A stretch of DNA of 64,000 bases from CAIKMD01 sp963740675 (GCA_963740675.1 CAVUFS010000013.1:124001-188000), one strand, 5' to 3'; shown: positions 27,718 to 36,239, counted from the first letter of the stretch. Numbers and translations: made by a program. The notes: generated by a model not told the origin, from the letters alone.

Positions 27718-28389
27718 ATGTTCTACGAGCCGGACAAGAATAATCACGGGTTGCCGCACGATCCCTTCAAATCGATCGTGGTGCCACGGCCGATCGGCTG
27801 GATATCGAGCCTCGACCGGGAAGGCCGCGTCAACCTCGCGCCCTTCAGCCAGTTCAACAACCTCGGCTACGACCCGCCCTATGTGATGTTCGCCGCGGCG
27901 AATTTCCCGCGGCTGCCGCGACCGAAGGACAGCGTCACCAACGTCATCGAGACCGGCGAGTTCGTCGTCAACATGGCGACCTATGAGCTGCGCGAGGCGG
28001 TGAACATGACCAGCTCCGCGGTCGACCCCGAGATCGACGAAGCGACGCTCGCGGGGCTCGAGATGATTCCGTCAAAGCTGGTGAAGCCGCCGCGCGTCGC
28101 GGCCTCGCCCGTGCATCTCGAATGCCGCTATCACTGCACGCTGGCGCTGCCGGGCCGCAATCTCGAGCAGAGCCATTACGTCGTCATCGGGCAAGTGATC
28201 GGCGTCCATATCAAGGACGAAGCGATCACGGCGGAAGGACGCATCGACGTGTTGAAGCTCCGGCCACTCGCGCGGCTCGGCTATCACGATTACACCAGCG
28301 TCGAGAGCAGCTTCACTATGCCGCCGATCGGGCCGCATGCGGATATCCGCATGGCGGGTCTCGCGGGCAAGCCGCTCGCCGATAAATAG
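27718..28389 (+). CDS. Flavin reductase-like domain protein
   Basis: A 223-residue FMN-binding split-barrel protein. It has SIVVPRPIGWISSLDREGRVNLAPFSQF near residue 19, the family's flavin-binding start, and DSVTNVIETGEFVVNMAT near 77. Members bind FMN and reduce flavin for a monooxygenase partner, or act as oxidoreductases themselves. It is divergent from the gentisate-dioxygenase-like gene, which suggests a shared catabolic role. No partner monooxygenase is in the window. Confidence 0.9.
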   Translation: MFYEPDKNNHGLPHDPFKSIVVPRPIGWISSLDREGRVNLAPFSQFNNLGYDPPYVMFAAANFPRLPRPKDSVTNVIETGEFVVNMATYELREAVNMTSSAVDPEIDEATLAGLEMIPSKLVKPPRVAASPVHLECRYHCTLALPGRNLEQSHYVVIGQVIGVHIKDEAITAEGRIDVLKLRPLARLGYHDYTSVESSFTMPPIGPHADIRMAGLAGKPLADK

Positions 28390-28390
28390 C

Positions 28391-28466
28391 CGTCATTCCC
28401 GCGTAAGCGGGAATCCATGAGCCATCCAATCTGTGCCGTGGACCCCCGCTTTCGCGGGGGTGACGA
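28391..28466. repeat. Dispersed palindromic repeat, type B
   Basis: The element begins CGTCATTCCCGCGTAAGCGGG and ends CTTTCGCGGGGGTGACGA, with two hairpins (TTCCCGC/GCGGGAA and CCCCCGC/GCGGGGG). An inverted copy lies at 40549-40615. It sits just after a stop codon. Confidence 0.85.
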
Positions 28467-28479
28467 AGAGAAAGGCCGT

Positions 28480-28719
28480 TTAAATTTTCCGGTGCGAGCC
28501 GTCGCAATAGGGCTTGTCGTTCGACGCCTTGCAGCCGCAAAGCCAGGCTTCCTCGGTCTTTGGCGCCTTGAAGGCCATGGGACGAAGCCCGGTGGTTTTG
28601 TGCGAGCCGTCGCAGAAGGGCTGTGACGCGCTGCGCCCGCAAGCACACCAGTAGTAGTCTTTGCCTTCCTCGACTTGCACGCCGTACGGCGCTTTTTGTG
28701 CGGGAATTGGGTCTGCCAT
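28480..28719 (-). CDS. CDGSH iron-sulfur domain protein (two domains)
   Basis: A 79-residue protein with two copies of the motif C-x-C-x(6-7)-P-x-CDGSH: WCACGRSASQPFCDGSH and LCGCKASNDKPYCDGSH. Each binds a 2Fe-2S cluster through three Cys and one His. The start ATG 28719 follows GGGGAGGAAACG; a longer frame to 28764 lacks such a site. It is small and soluble, and probably serves electron transfer or cluster storage near the oxygenase-type genes. Confidence 0.93.
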   Translation of the reverse strand: MADPIPAQKAPYGVQVEEGKDYYWCACGRSASQPFCDGSHKTTGLRPMAFKAPKTEEAWLCGCKASNDKPYCDGSHRKI

Positions 28720-28817
28720 CGTTTCCTCCCCGAAGAACCGTGCAATGGGCAAAATAGCCCGCATCCATTTTCTGCGCTAGGCTTATGCCAATCGCGTTTG
28801 CGTGAAGGAGACCGGCG

Positions 28818-29465
28818 ATGAAAGTCAACGAGAAGAAAATCAAATCTCATACGCGGCCGAAAGGCATGCCGTTCAACATCACGAAGCTCGGCCATATCGT
28901 GCTGAACGTCGCCGATGTCGAACGCTCGACGAAATTCTATACCGAGGTGATGGGGCTCAAGGTCTCGGACGTGTACACCGATGAGATCGCGCCGGGCGGC
29001 ATGGTCTTCTTCCGCTTCAACGGCGATCATCATGGCATTGCCGTTGTTGGCTCGATGCCGAGTGAATCGCCGGCGATCGAGCTCAACCATCTCGCCCTCG
29101 AGGTGGCAACCCTCGATGAGGTGTTTATCGCGCGCGAGCATTTAAAGAAGCACAATGTGAAAATCGATTTCGAAGGCCGCCGCCGCGCCGGCGCGCAGAT
29201 CGCGGTGGAATTCCGCGATCCCGACGGTCACCGCCTCGAGATCTATTGGGGCCTCGATCAGATCGGCGGCGACGGCTATGTGCGTCCGCCCGAGGAGTGG
29301 GTCTGGGCTCATAGTCTTGAGGAGGCCGTCGACAAGCCGGTCAAAGGCCAAGACACGTCGTTGCACAACTCCGCGCTTTACGAGCAACTTCCGGCGGAGG
29401 AGCGCGAGCGTCGCCGCGCGTATTCGATGGCGACCCAGCGGGTGAAACTGGGCGGAGAGCACTGA
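28818..29465 (+). CDS. VOC-family (glyoxalase/extradiol dioxygenase-like) protein
   Basis: A 215-residue protein. The vicinal-oxygen-chelate module runs from about residue 22 (ITKLGHIVLNVADVERSTKFY) to 145 (FRDPDGHRLEIYWGLD). Metal-ligand positions His26, His92 (ELNHLALEV) and Glu near 141 fit a catechol-2,3-dioxygenase-like site. A tail of about 60 residues with a charged end follows. A good AAGGAGACCGGCG precedes ATG 28818. It may open an aromatic ring, but the substrate is unknown. Confidence 0.86.
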   Translation: MKVNEKKIKSHTRPKGMPFNITKLGHIVLNVADVERSTKFYTEVMGLKVSDVYTDEIAPGGMVFFRFNGDHHGIAVVGSMPSESPAIELNHLALEVATLDEVFIAREHLKKHNVKIDFEGRRRAGAQIAVEFRDPDGHRLEIYWGLDQIGGDGYVRPPEEWVWAHSLEEAVDKPVKGQDTSLHNSALYEQLPAEERERRRAYSMATQRVKLGGEH

Positions 29466-29480
29466 TGTCGCGCCGCCGCG

Positions 29481-30130
29481 CTAGCGGCTAGGTCCGACGT
29501 GGTGGAAGACAGGTAGCCGCGGATCAGGCTTCATCGGCGCGACGACGGCGCCTGTCGTTGGGTCGAAGTATTGCTGTTTCATCAGTGGTGGTAGCAGCAG
29601 ATTGGCGAGCACCGTGAGGAGAACACGGCGGCGACCATGATCTCGATTGTGCGCCAGACGCGGTCGGTGCCGCGATGGACGCCGAGCCACATAAAGCCGA
29701 GCACGGTTCCGGGAAGTTGAACCGCGATCAGTACGTGGATGGCATGGCTGACGAAGAAGGAAGCGGCAGCCCAAACGATGAATACGCTCGCCGCGATCAA
29801 GGCCGGCATGCGTGCATCGACGGGTCGCAGGACCAGAACCGCCAGGCGAAATCCTAGGAACGCACAGGCAAAGCCGAGTACCAGGTTCGGCAGCATCAAC
29901 AGGAAAGCGATATTGGCGATGTCGCCGATCGGCGCCGGCAAATCGAGAGCCGTAAGGGTGTTCTTCGCGGCGTAGGAATAGATTCGGATGATGTAGAGGC
30001 CGGGGAGAGCGAGGATCGATTTAGCGACGATCCCCAGCACGGCCGTTGCGAGAGTCCGCCCCGAAAGACGGAAATCGGTCGTATCGCTTGCGATGTCTGG
30101 TACCAACATGAACGGGACTTGCGGTATCAC
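29481..30130 (-). pseudogene. Multi-pass membrane protein of unknown function, frameshifted
   Basis: From ATG 30130 the protein has hydrophobic segments (LATAVLGIVAKSILALPG, LLMLPNLVLGFACAFLG, LIAASVFIVWAAASFFVSH, TIEIMVAAVF), then leaves frame. The continuation LLTVLANLLLPPLMKQQYFDP to VFHHVGPSR* lies in another frame, ending at 29481. One missing base near 29622 explains the break; repair gives about 216 residues with four or five membrane segments. No family is recognised. It is convergent with the VOC gene. Confidence 0.7.
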
Positions 30131-30225
30131 GCGTGACCTTAAGGTTTCGTAAAATCACGAATCAAGCTTCGCCAATTGTTTTCTTGGCAGGCATGCGCGA
30201 AAGCGGGCAGAGTGGCGGCGAAGAA

Positions 30226-30675
30226 ATGAGTACGCAGTTTGTCGTTCGCAGCGCTTTCGCCGCTGTCATCGCCGTCGCGATCCCGATTTGTCTGATGCTG
30301 CCTGGTACGCGAACGCGGCTGCCGTCGCCGCACCTGTCGCAGACGTCGTTGACGCCTTTTGGGACAATGCCGGGCCAACCAATTCCCACGCGCTTGGCGC
30401 CGCCGGATCAGGCTGCGCCAAGGCGGACGGACATGCGGGCGGATACGACGGTCATTGAGATCGAATATCGCGAGCCGGTTACCGGAGGCGATCCGAGCGG
30501 CGCGCGCGATCGTATTTATGCGCAGGTCCAGAAAGACTGCGATGCCGCGGCCGCGCAATTTCACAAAACCTGCTCGGTGGGTCGCGTCGCTTTCGATGAG
30601 AATCCCCGAGGGAGTTCAGTCGATCGGCCGATGCTGCTCGGGCATGCGGAGCTGCGGCTGACAGGCCCGGCGTGA
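30226..30675 (+). CDS. Small secreted protein, UrcA-like, copy 1
   Basis: A 149-residue protein with an N-terminal hydrophobic signal or anchor (VVRSAFAAVIAVAIPICLM), a Pro-rich linker and a C-terminal domain: VIEIEYREPVTGGD, GARDRIYAQVQKDCDAAA, and a second Cys in KTCSVGRVAF. The gene at 30722 has the same domain, so the two are tandem paralogues. The pattern of a beta strand, GA..RI and two cysteines resembles the alphaproteobacterial UrcA family, but this is inferred by eye. The start at 30226 follows GGCGAAGAA; an ATG at 30193 is also possible. Confidence 0.65.
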   Translation: MSTQFVVRSAFAAVIAVAIPICLMLPGTRTRLPSPHLSQTSLTPFGTMPGQPIPTRLAPPDQAAPRRTDMRADTTVIEIEYREPVTGGDPSGARDRIYAQVQKDCDAAAAQFHKTCSVGRVAFDENPRGSSVDRPMLLGHAELRLTGPA

Positions 30676-30721
30676 TCGCGCGCTGCTCATTGACGCATGC
30701 TGTTGTCATGGTGGGGAAAGA

Positions 30722-31093
30722 ATGGTGATGATAGGACGGATTGTTTCGGCTGTGGCGCTGGGCGCTCTGCTAGTGACGTTTCCTTGGGCGAGCAAGGCCC
30801 AGATGTTTGGGCCGACGCGAAATACGACAATTCAGATCGAGTATCGCGAGCCGATGCCCGCGGATGGCGATATGGGCGCGCTCCGGACACGGATCTATGG
30901 CCAGGTGCAAAAGGATTGCGACGCCGCCGCGAAAGCATTCCAGGAGCATTGCGCGGTCAACAGCATCAATTTCAACGACATTGTGTCGATGAACGGCCAG
31001 CCGCCGCAAGGCGTGATCGCGCATGCCCAGCTTTCGCTCACGCCCGACACGAAGCCGGCGAATGCAGCCGATCCGAACCAAAGACAAAACTGA
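30722..31093 (+). CDS. Small secreted protein, UrcA-like, copy 2
   Basis: A 123-residue tandem paralogue of the preceding gene. A signal peptide (to about residue 26, SKA/Q) is followed by TTIQIEYREPMPADGD, GALRTRIYGQVQKDCDAAA, EHCAVNSINF and GVIAHAQLSLT. The two domains share the order IEYREP, RIY-x-QVQKDCDAAA, C-x-V. GGGGAAAGA lies before ATG 30722. A terminator hairpin follows the stop. Confidence 0.68.
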   Translation: MVMIGRIVSAVALGALLVTFPWASKAQMFGPTRNTTIQIEYREPMPADGDMGALRTRIYGQVQKDCDAAAKAFQEHCAVNSINFNDIVSMNGQPPQGVIAHAQLSLTPDTKPANAADPNQRQN

Positions 31094-31101
31094 GAAATAA
31101 A

Positions 31102-31127
31102 AAGGGCCGCTCCGAAGAGCGGCCCTT
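31102..31127. terminator. Bidirectional terminator
   Basis: Perfect 11-bp arms AAGGGCCGCTC and GAGCGGCCCTT flank loop CGAA. On the minus strand a T-run (TTTTTATTT) follows, so it is a strong intrinsic terminator for the gene at 31164-31442. For the plus strand it ends the UrcA-like pair with a poorer T-tract. Confidence 0.8.
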
Positions 31128-31163
31128 CCTGTGCTCGACCCCAAGATCAAGCGTTATTCGACG

Positions 31164-31442
31164 CTATTCGATGATGCTCAAATCGCTCGAGCCCGCCGGC
31201 GGTTGTGCGATCTGTTCTTGCGTCATGCCCTGATTGGGGCTGCTGCCCTGCATGATGCCTTGATAGGTCTGAGTGCCATAGCTCATGTCGCTGCCCTGTA
31301 CCTGCTGCTGATTGAGCTGCGACGTGATCTGGTTTTCGCGCTGATCCTGCGACGCATCGCTGCGGCTCGCGGCTTGCGCCGCGACGGTGGTTGCCACCGA
31401 AAGCGCGATGATGGCCGCATAGGTCGCGAATTTGTTCCTCAT
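31164..31442 (-). CDS. Small secreted RENQIT-motif protein, copy 2
   Basis: A 92-residue protein with a signal peptide (MRNKFATYAAIIALSVATTVAAQA) and a Gln/Ser/Gly-rich mature part containing QRENQITSQLNQQQVQG and then QTYQGIMQGSSPNQG. The same motif is in the gene at 19661-19882. The start ATG 31442 follows AAAGGAGATTG; a longer frame to 31496 has no such site. It ends at the bidirectional terminator. Function unknown. Confidence 0.72.
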   Translation of the reverse strand: MRNKFATYAAIIALSVATTVAAQAASRSDASQDQRENQITSQLNQQQVQGSDMSYGTQTYQGIMQGSSPNQGMTQEQIAQPPAGSSDLSIIE

Positions 31443-31557
31443 CGGATCAATCTCCTTTGCTCCAGGCGCGATGTCTCGCGCCGGCCACAGAGACAACCCA
31501 AAATCGGCGATGCGGTTCCGCGGCCAAGCGCAAGCTTGGCCGCGTCCGTCGGAGGAA

Positions 31558-33837
31558 TTACGCGAACGAGCCTTTCAGCGCCTCCGGCCGGAAGGGCGCG
31601 CGGCGGAGCCGCACGCCAGTCGCGTCGAAGATCGCATTGGCGATCGCACCGGCCACCGGTCGCGACGACGGCTCGCCCGCACCGGTTGGCGGCATTTCCG
31701 GATGATCGAGCAACACGATGTCGATCTTCTCCGGCGCTTCGGTGATGTCGAGGATCGGATAGGTCTGCCAATCGACGCTCGTCACCTTTTGCTTATCGAA
31801 GCGCACCTCTTCCCACAGGCTGCGGCTGGTCGCCTGCACGATGTTGCCCTCGATGACGTTGTGCAGCAGCGCCGGATTGACGATGCAGCCGCAATCATGC
31901 GCCACCGCGAAACGCTTGGCGCGGACCTTGCCGGTACGGCGGTCGACCTCGACCTCGGCTGCGACGACAACGATCGTGTTGAGGCGCTTTGTGTAGGCGA
32001 TGCCGCGACCGGTCACGACATCGGCCTTGTTGTCGCCCCTGGGGCCGGCAACGCGCGTCTCCCAACCGAATTTCTCCGCGGCGGCTTTGACGGCCGCGGC
32101 GTCGCGTCCGCTCAAATGTTTCAAGCGGAATTCGACCGGATCAGTTTTCGCCGCGAGCGCAAGCTCGTCGATGAAGCTCTCGCTGGCGAAATGGATCTGC
32201 GGTCCAACCGGATCGCGCAGATGCGAGGTGCGGAGCGGCGAGACACGATCGAGCGGTGCTGCGATCGTTTCCCAGGCCAGCAGCTTGTTCGGCACGTCGT
32301 AGGATTCGTCAGGCGTGCCGAAAGAATCGAGCGGCTTCAGCGGCACGCCCCATTGCTGGCCAATCAAGCTGTAAGCGGGATCGGATTCATTGCTGTCGAG
32401 ATCGAGGCGTGAGAAGCCTTTGCTCTCGAATTGCAACGCAATGATTTTGCCCGAAGCATCGAGCCCGGCTTTCGCGTGATGAACCGAAGCCGGCCCTTTC
32501 GTGTCCCAGGTGATCCCCTCAGGCCGCATGCCTTGGACGCGCACCGGCTTGCCGGTTGCCTGCGCGAGGAAGGCAGCTTCGAGCGCGGCGTCGCCGGCGT
32601 CGTTGCGGCCGTACGAGCCCGGGCCGGTGAGCCAGATCGCACGGACTTTCTCCGGCGGCATTTGCAGTAATGCGGCGACACCATCGCGCGCATAATGCGG
32701 CTTTTGCGATCCGGTCCAGACCGTCATCACGCCGTCCTTCATCGCCGCGACGGCACAGGCCGAGCCCATGCTGGCATGCGATTGGAACGGCCATTCGTAG
32801 TCGGCTTCGACGACTTTTGCCGCACTGGCCATCGCGTCATCGATCGAGCCGGTTTTCTTCTCGACCGTCCGCTTACGGACCGGTGCCTTGCGGATGTAGT
32901 CGTAGATCTGTGCCTGCTCGGGGAAGGCCGGGGCGGGCTGCGACCACGAGACTTTGAGCTGCTGCGCCGCGCGGATGGCGTTCCATTCTTTCGGCGCGAC
33001 GACGGCTATATAGCCTTGCTTCTGTACGACCTTCGCGCCGGGGATGTTCTTGATCGAGCTTTCATCGACCGAATTCGCAACGGCACCCGCGACCGGCGGA
33101 CGGATCACGCGCGCATGCAGCATGCCCGGGACGCGGATGTCGGTGACATAAGTCGCCGGCTGGGCAAACACCTTCGGCTTTACATCGCGACGCTTTGGAG
33201 TTTTGCCGACGACTTTGTAGTCGGCCGGCTTCTTCAATGGCGCGCCGCCATCGACGTCGAGATCGTTGCCGATCTTACCGTTCCATTTCATCGACACGTT
33301 GAAGAACTTGCCGCCGACGAGCTGGCTGTACGTGACCTTCTTGTTCGGCGCATCGGCGACCGCGATCACGCCATCGTTGACGGTCAGCTTCTCCACCGGC
33401 GTCTTCAGGCGATCGGACGCCATCTGCAGCAAGGTCTGGCGCGCTTGAGCCGCGGCGTGGCGCATCGGCTTACCGCCCCAGGTGATGCCGAAGCTGCCGC
33501 TCGCGCCACCTTGGTTGATAGTCGTGGCGCTGTCGCCCATCACGACCGCGACCTTGTCGGCGGGCAGATCGAGCTCTTCGGCGACGATCTGAGCGATGCC
33601 GACATCGGTGCCTTGGCCGCCATCGATCTTGCCGAAGAAGACCGTGGCCGAGCCATCGCGATGGATCGCAAGATAGGAATCGAGCTGCGTCGGGTCGAGC
33701 GGTTTCGGTCCCTTCGTTGCGGCCGTGGCCGCGGCGGCGATCGATGCCGGCGCGGTGAAGCTGATGACGAGGGCGCCGCCGCCTTTCAGGATGCCGCGGC
33801 GGGTGAGGTCGGTGCGGAGCATATCGATATTCTTCAT
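31558..33837 (-). CDS. Molybdopterin-binding subunit of a xanthine dehydrogenase-family oxidoreductase (IorB-like)
   Basis: The large subunit (759 residues) of a two-subunit molybdenum hydroxylase like isoquinoline 1-oxidoreductase. A twin-arginine-like N-terminus (LTRRGILKGGGALVISF) suggests Tat export with its partner. Molybdopterin-binding features include GGQGTDVGIAQIVAEEL, QGGASGSFGITWGG, GPGSYGRNDAGDAALEAAF and the catalytic-Glu region PTGAGEPSSRPVAGA near residue 725. The start ATG 33837 follows GGGAGGCAGCA. It is encoded 11 bases after the 2Fe-2S subunit. Such enzymes hydroxylate N-heterocycles or oxidise aldehydes; the substrate is unknown. Confidence 0.92.
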   Translation of the reverse strand: MKNIDMLRTDLTRRGILKGGGALVISFTAPASIAAAATAATKGPKPLDPTQLDSYLAIHRDGSATVFFGKIDGGQGTDVGIAQIVAEELDLPADKVAVVMGDSATTINQGGASGSFGITWGGKPMRHAAAQARQTLLQMASDRLKTPVEKLTVNDGVIAVADAPNKKVTYSQLVGGKFFNVSMKWNGKIGNDLDVDGGAPLKKPADYKVVGKTPKRRDVKPKVFAQPATYVTDIRVPGMLHARVIRPPVAGAVANSVDESSIKNIPGAKVVQKQGYIAVVAPKEWNAIRAAQQLKVSWSQPAPAFPEQAQIYDYIRKAPVRKRTVEKKTGSIDDAMASAAKVVEADYEWPFQSHASMGSACAVAAMKDGVMTVWTGSQKPHYARDGVAALLQMPPEKVRAIWLTGPGSYGRNDAGDAALEAAFLAQATGKPVRVQGMRPEGITWDTKGPASVHHAKAGLDASGKIIALQFESKGFSRLDLDSNESDPAYSLIGQQWGVPLKPLDSFGTPDESYDVPNKLLAWETIAAPLDRVSPLRTSHLRDPVGPQIHFASESFIDELALAAKTDPVEFRLKHLSGRDAAAVKAAAEKFGWETRVAGPRGDNKADVVTGRGIAYTKRLNTIVVVAAEVEVDRRTGKVRAKRFAVAHDCGCIVNPALLHNVIEGNIVQATSRSLWEEVRFDKQKVTSVDWQTYPILDITEAPEKIDIVLLDHPEMPPTGAGEPSSRPVAGAIANAIFDATGVRLRRAPFRPEALKGSFA

Positions 33838-33848
33838 TGCTGCCTCCC

Positions 33849-34316
33849 TCACGCCATCGCCGCCGCGCGTTTCACCGCGCGGATGATCGCCATGTGGGTG
33901 CCGCATCGACACTTGAGGCCGCTGAGCCCTTTACGTATTTGCTCGTCGGTTGGATGTGGGGTTTCTTTCAGCAGAGCGGCGGCTGTCATGATCCAGCCGT
34001 TGATACAGTAGCCGCATTGCGGCACTTGCTCCTCGACGTAGGCGGCCTGCAGCGGGTGCGGATGCTCTGGCGTGCCAAGCCCGGCGAGGGTGGTGATCTT
34101 AGCGTCTTTCACGGCGGAGAGTGGCGTCACGCAGGAGCGTGCAGCCTGGCCGTTCACATGCACGGTGCAGGCGCCGCATTGCGCGAGGCCGCAGCCGAAA
34201 TGCGGATTGGACATGCCGAGCTCGTCGCGGAGCGCATAGAGCAGCGGCATGTTCGGATCATCCACAGAAAGCGTGTGAGATTTCCCGTCCACGACAAGGT
34301 GGATTTGCGTCGTCAT
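33849..34316 (-). CDS. 2Fe-2S-binding subunit of the same oxidoreductase (IorA-like)
   Basis: The 155-residue small subunit carrying two 2Fe-2S clusters. The plant-ferredoxin-type cluster is bound by FGCGLAQCGACTVHVNG (residues about 40-57) and a following Cys in ARSCVTPL. The second is bound by PQCGYCINGWIM and LKCRCGTH. It passes electrons from the molybdenum centre in IorB to an external acceptor. It is the first gene of the iorA-iorB pair and is divergent from a substrate-binding-protein gene. Confidence 0.94.
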   Translation of the reverse strand: MTTQIHLVVDGKSHTLSVDDPNMPLLYALRDELGMSNPHFGCGLAQCGACTVHVNGQAARSCVTPLSAVKDAKITTLAGLGTPEHPHPLQAAYVEEQVPQCGYCINGWIMTAAALLKETPHPTDEQIRKGLSGLKCRCGTHMAIIRAVKRAAAMA

Positions 34317-34401
34317 CGAGGTTCACTCCCATTCGACTTAAATTGCTTGGCGTGACAGACTATTCCTTCCGACAATGTCTAACAAGGTAGGGAGAGACTC
34401 C

Positions 34402-35412
34402 ATGAGGCCGTCAGCGGCACGTTTGTTCGGGACGCTCTTCGCTTTGCTCACGATGGCTTTACCGTGCGTCGCCGCCGAGCACATCACGTTTGGCGTTGTC
34501 CGCTCGAGTGGCGGTATCCCGGCGATTATCGCCAAGGAGAAAGGTTATTTCGCGGCCGAAGGCATCGATGCGAATCTCGTGTTTTTCGAGTCCGCCCAGC
34601 CGATCTCGGTCGCGGTCGCTTCGGGCGATTGCGATTTCGGGTCAACCGGCATTACCGCCGCTTTCTATAATCTCGCTGCCCAGGGTGCACTGAAGGTCAT
34701 TGCCGCGGGGACGTGGGACAAGCGCGGCTTCCAGAGCGTCGGCATGATCGTCTCAAACCAAGCCTATGCGGCTGGGCTCCACTCCTTTAAGGATCTTGGC
34801 GGGCATTCCGTCGCGATCACGCAGCGCGGCTCGCCGCTCGAGCTCTTTGTCGTCGAGACGGCGCAGGTCCTCAACATCGATCCCGCGACCATCAAATTCC
34901 AGGCGCTGCAATCGAACGGTGTCGTCGCCTCGGCGGTCGCCGGTAATCAGGTTGATGCCGCGGTCCAGACCTCCGCGCCGTCTTACGCCCTCGTCGCGAA
35001 GGGCGACGCAAAAATCCTCGGCTGGTTCTCCGACGTTCTGTCGGGACGCCAGGGCGAGGCGATCTTCACCTCGACCAAAGTGGCGAACGATCGGCCCGCG
35101 GCTGTGCGCGGCTTCCTCGCCGGCATACGCAAAGCGATGGTCTATTGGGATGCGGCTTTCGTCGACGCGAAAGGCGATCGTCAAGACGGCCCGTCGTCGG
35201 GTGAAGCGATTGCCCTCGTCGCCAAGGAGCTTAACCAGCCGGAGAGCGTTGTTCGGGGAGGGATACCCTATTACGACCCGCAGGCGCGTATCTCGATGAA
35301 GGATATGGCCGCGTCGCTGGCCTGGTATAAATCGCAGAACATGGTGAAGCCGACTGTCGAGCTCGCACCGATGGTCGATAGACGCTACGTGATAGAGATG
35401 CCGGAGAAGTGA
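34402..35412 (+). CDS. NitT/TauT-type ABC transporter substrate-binding protein (orphan, paralogue 3)
   Basis: A periplasmic binding protein of 336 residues from ATG 34402 (MRPSAARLFGTLFALLTM), preceded by AGGGAGAGA; a frame to 34375 is less likely. Signal cleavage is near VAAE. It has IIAKEKGYFAAEGIDANLVF, SGDCDFGSTGITAAFYNLAAQGALK and the C-terminus AWYKSQNMVKP...DRRYVIEMP shared with the two other orphan paralogues. Its stop overlaps the start of an alpha/beta hydrolase gene (TGATG), so the two are coupled, suggesting that the hydrolase acts on the captured compound. Confidence 0.9.
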   Translation: MRPSAARLFGTLFALLTMALPCVAAEHITFGVVRSSGGIPAIIAKEKGYFAAEGIDANLVFFESAQPISVAVASGDCDFGSTGITAAFYNLAAQGALKVIAAGTWDKRGFQSVGMIVSNQAYAAGLHSFKDLGGHSVAITQRGSPLELFVVETAQVLNIDPATIKFQALQSNGVVASAVAGNQVDAAVQTSAPSYALVAKGDAKILGWFSDVLSGRQGEAIFTSTKVANDRPAAVRGFLAGIRKAMVYWDAAFVDAKGDRQDGPSSGEAIALVAKELNQPESVVRGGIPYYDPQARISMKDMAASLAWYKSQNMVKPTVELAPMVDRRYVIEMPEK

Positions 35413-36239
35413 TGTCGCAAGAATTCACCACCGAAGACATCGAATATCTGCGCCGCGGGGACAAGCCGCTGCTGGCGCGGCTCTATCGCCCGAAAGGCTC
35501 GGGGCCGCATCCGGCCGTGCTCGAGGTGCATGGCGGCGCGTGGACGACCAATGACCGCCTGGCCAATGTCGTCATTCACGAAGCGCTGGCGCGTGCCGGC
35601 GTGTTCGTGATGGCGATCGATTTCCGTATGCCGCCCGAGGCGCAATATCCGGCCTCGATCTGCGATATCAATTATGCCATCCGCTGGCTCAAGCTGCGCG
35701 CTAAGGAATTCGGTGTACGGCCCGGCCATATCGGCGGGCTCGGCACATCGAGCGGCGGGCATCAGATTATGCTCTCGGCGCTGCGACCGCGCGACGCTAC
35801 CTATAGTGTGACGCGTTTGCCCGGCGGCGAAGTTTTCGATGCCAGCCTCGCTTATATTGTGTTGTGCTGGCCAATCACCGATCCTCTGGCGCGCTATCGC
35901 ATGGTGACGGAGAACGGCAATACGCGGTTGGCTGGAGCGCATCGCGCTTATTGGCCGGATGAGGCAGCCATGGCCGATGCCAATCCGCAGCTCATCTTGG
36001 AACGCGGCGAAACGGGTGCATTGCCCCCGACGCTCGAACTGCAGGGCACGAATGACGATAATGTCGTGCCCGACATGGCCGATCGCTTTGCTGCGGCTTA
36101 TCGCAAGGCCGGTGGCACGATCGAGCTGGTGAAATTCCCCGGCGCGCCGCACGCTTTCACCGCCCGCGAGCCGGATAGCGAGCATGCGCGCAAGGCGCTC
36201 GATCTCATCACCGCTTTCGTGCTGCGGCTGGGCTCCTAG
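35412..36239 (+). CDS. Alpha/beta hydrolase (HSL/carboxylesterase type)
   Basis: A 275-residue cytoplasmic hydrolase. The oxyanion-hole motif HGGAW is near residue 41, the nucleophile region GLGTSSGGH near 110, an acid candidate in GTNDDNVVPD near 214, and the catalytic His in GAPHAFTAR near 245. This layout matches the hormone-sensitive-lipase-like and arylformamidase-like group. The start ATG 35412 overlaps the upstream binding-protein stop. Confidence 0.88.
   Translation: MSQEFTTEDIEYLRRGDKPLLARLYRPKGSGPHPAVLEVHGGAWTTNDRLANVVIHEALARAGVFVMAIDFRMPPEAQYPASICDINYAIRWLKLRAKEFGVRPGHIGGLGTSSGGHQIMLSALRPRDATYSVTRLPGGEVFDASLAYIVLCWPITDPLARYRMVTENGNTRLAGAHRAYWPDEAAMADANPQLILERGETGALPPTLELQGTNDDNVVPDMADRFAAAYRKAGGTIELVKFPGAPHAFTAREPDSEHARKALDLITAFVLRLGS

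Noticed and set aside
32695..34011. 438-residue plus-strand reading frame
   Set aside because: Antisense to the IorAB-like genes; no domain, shadow composition.
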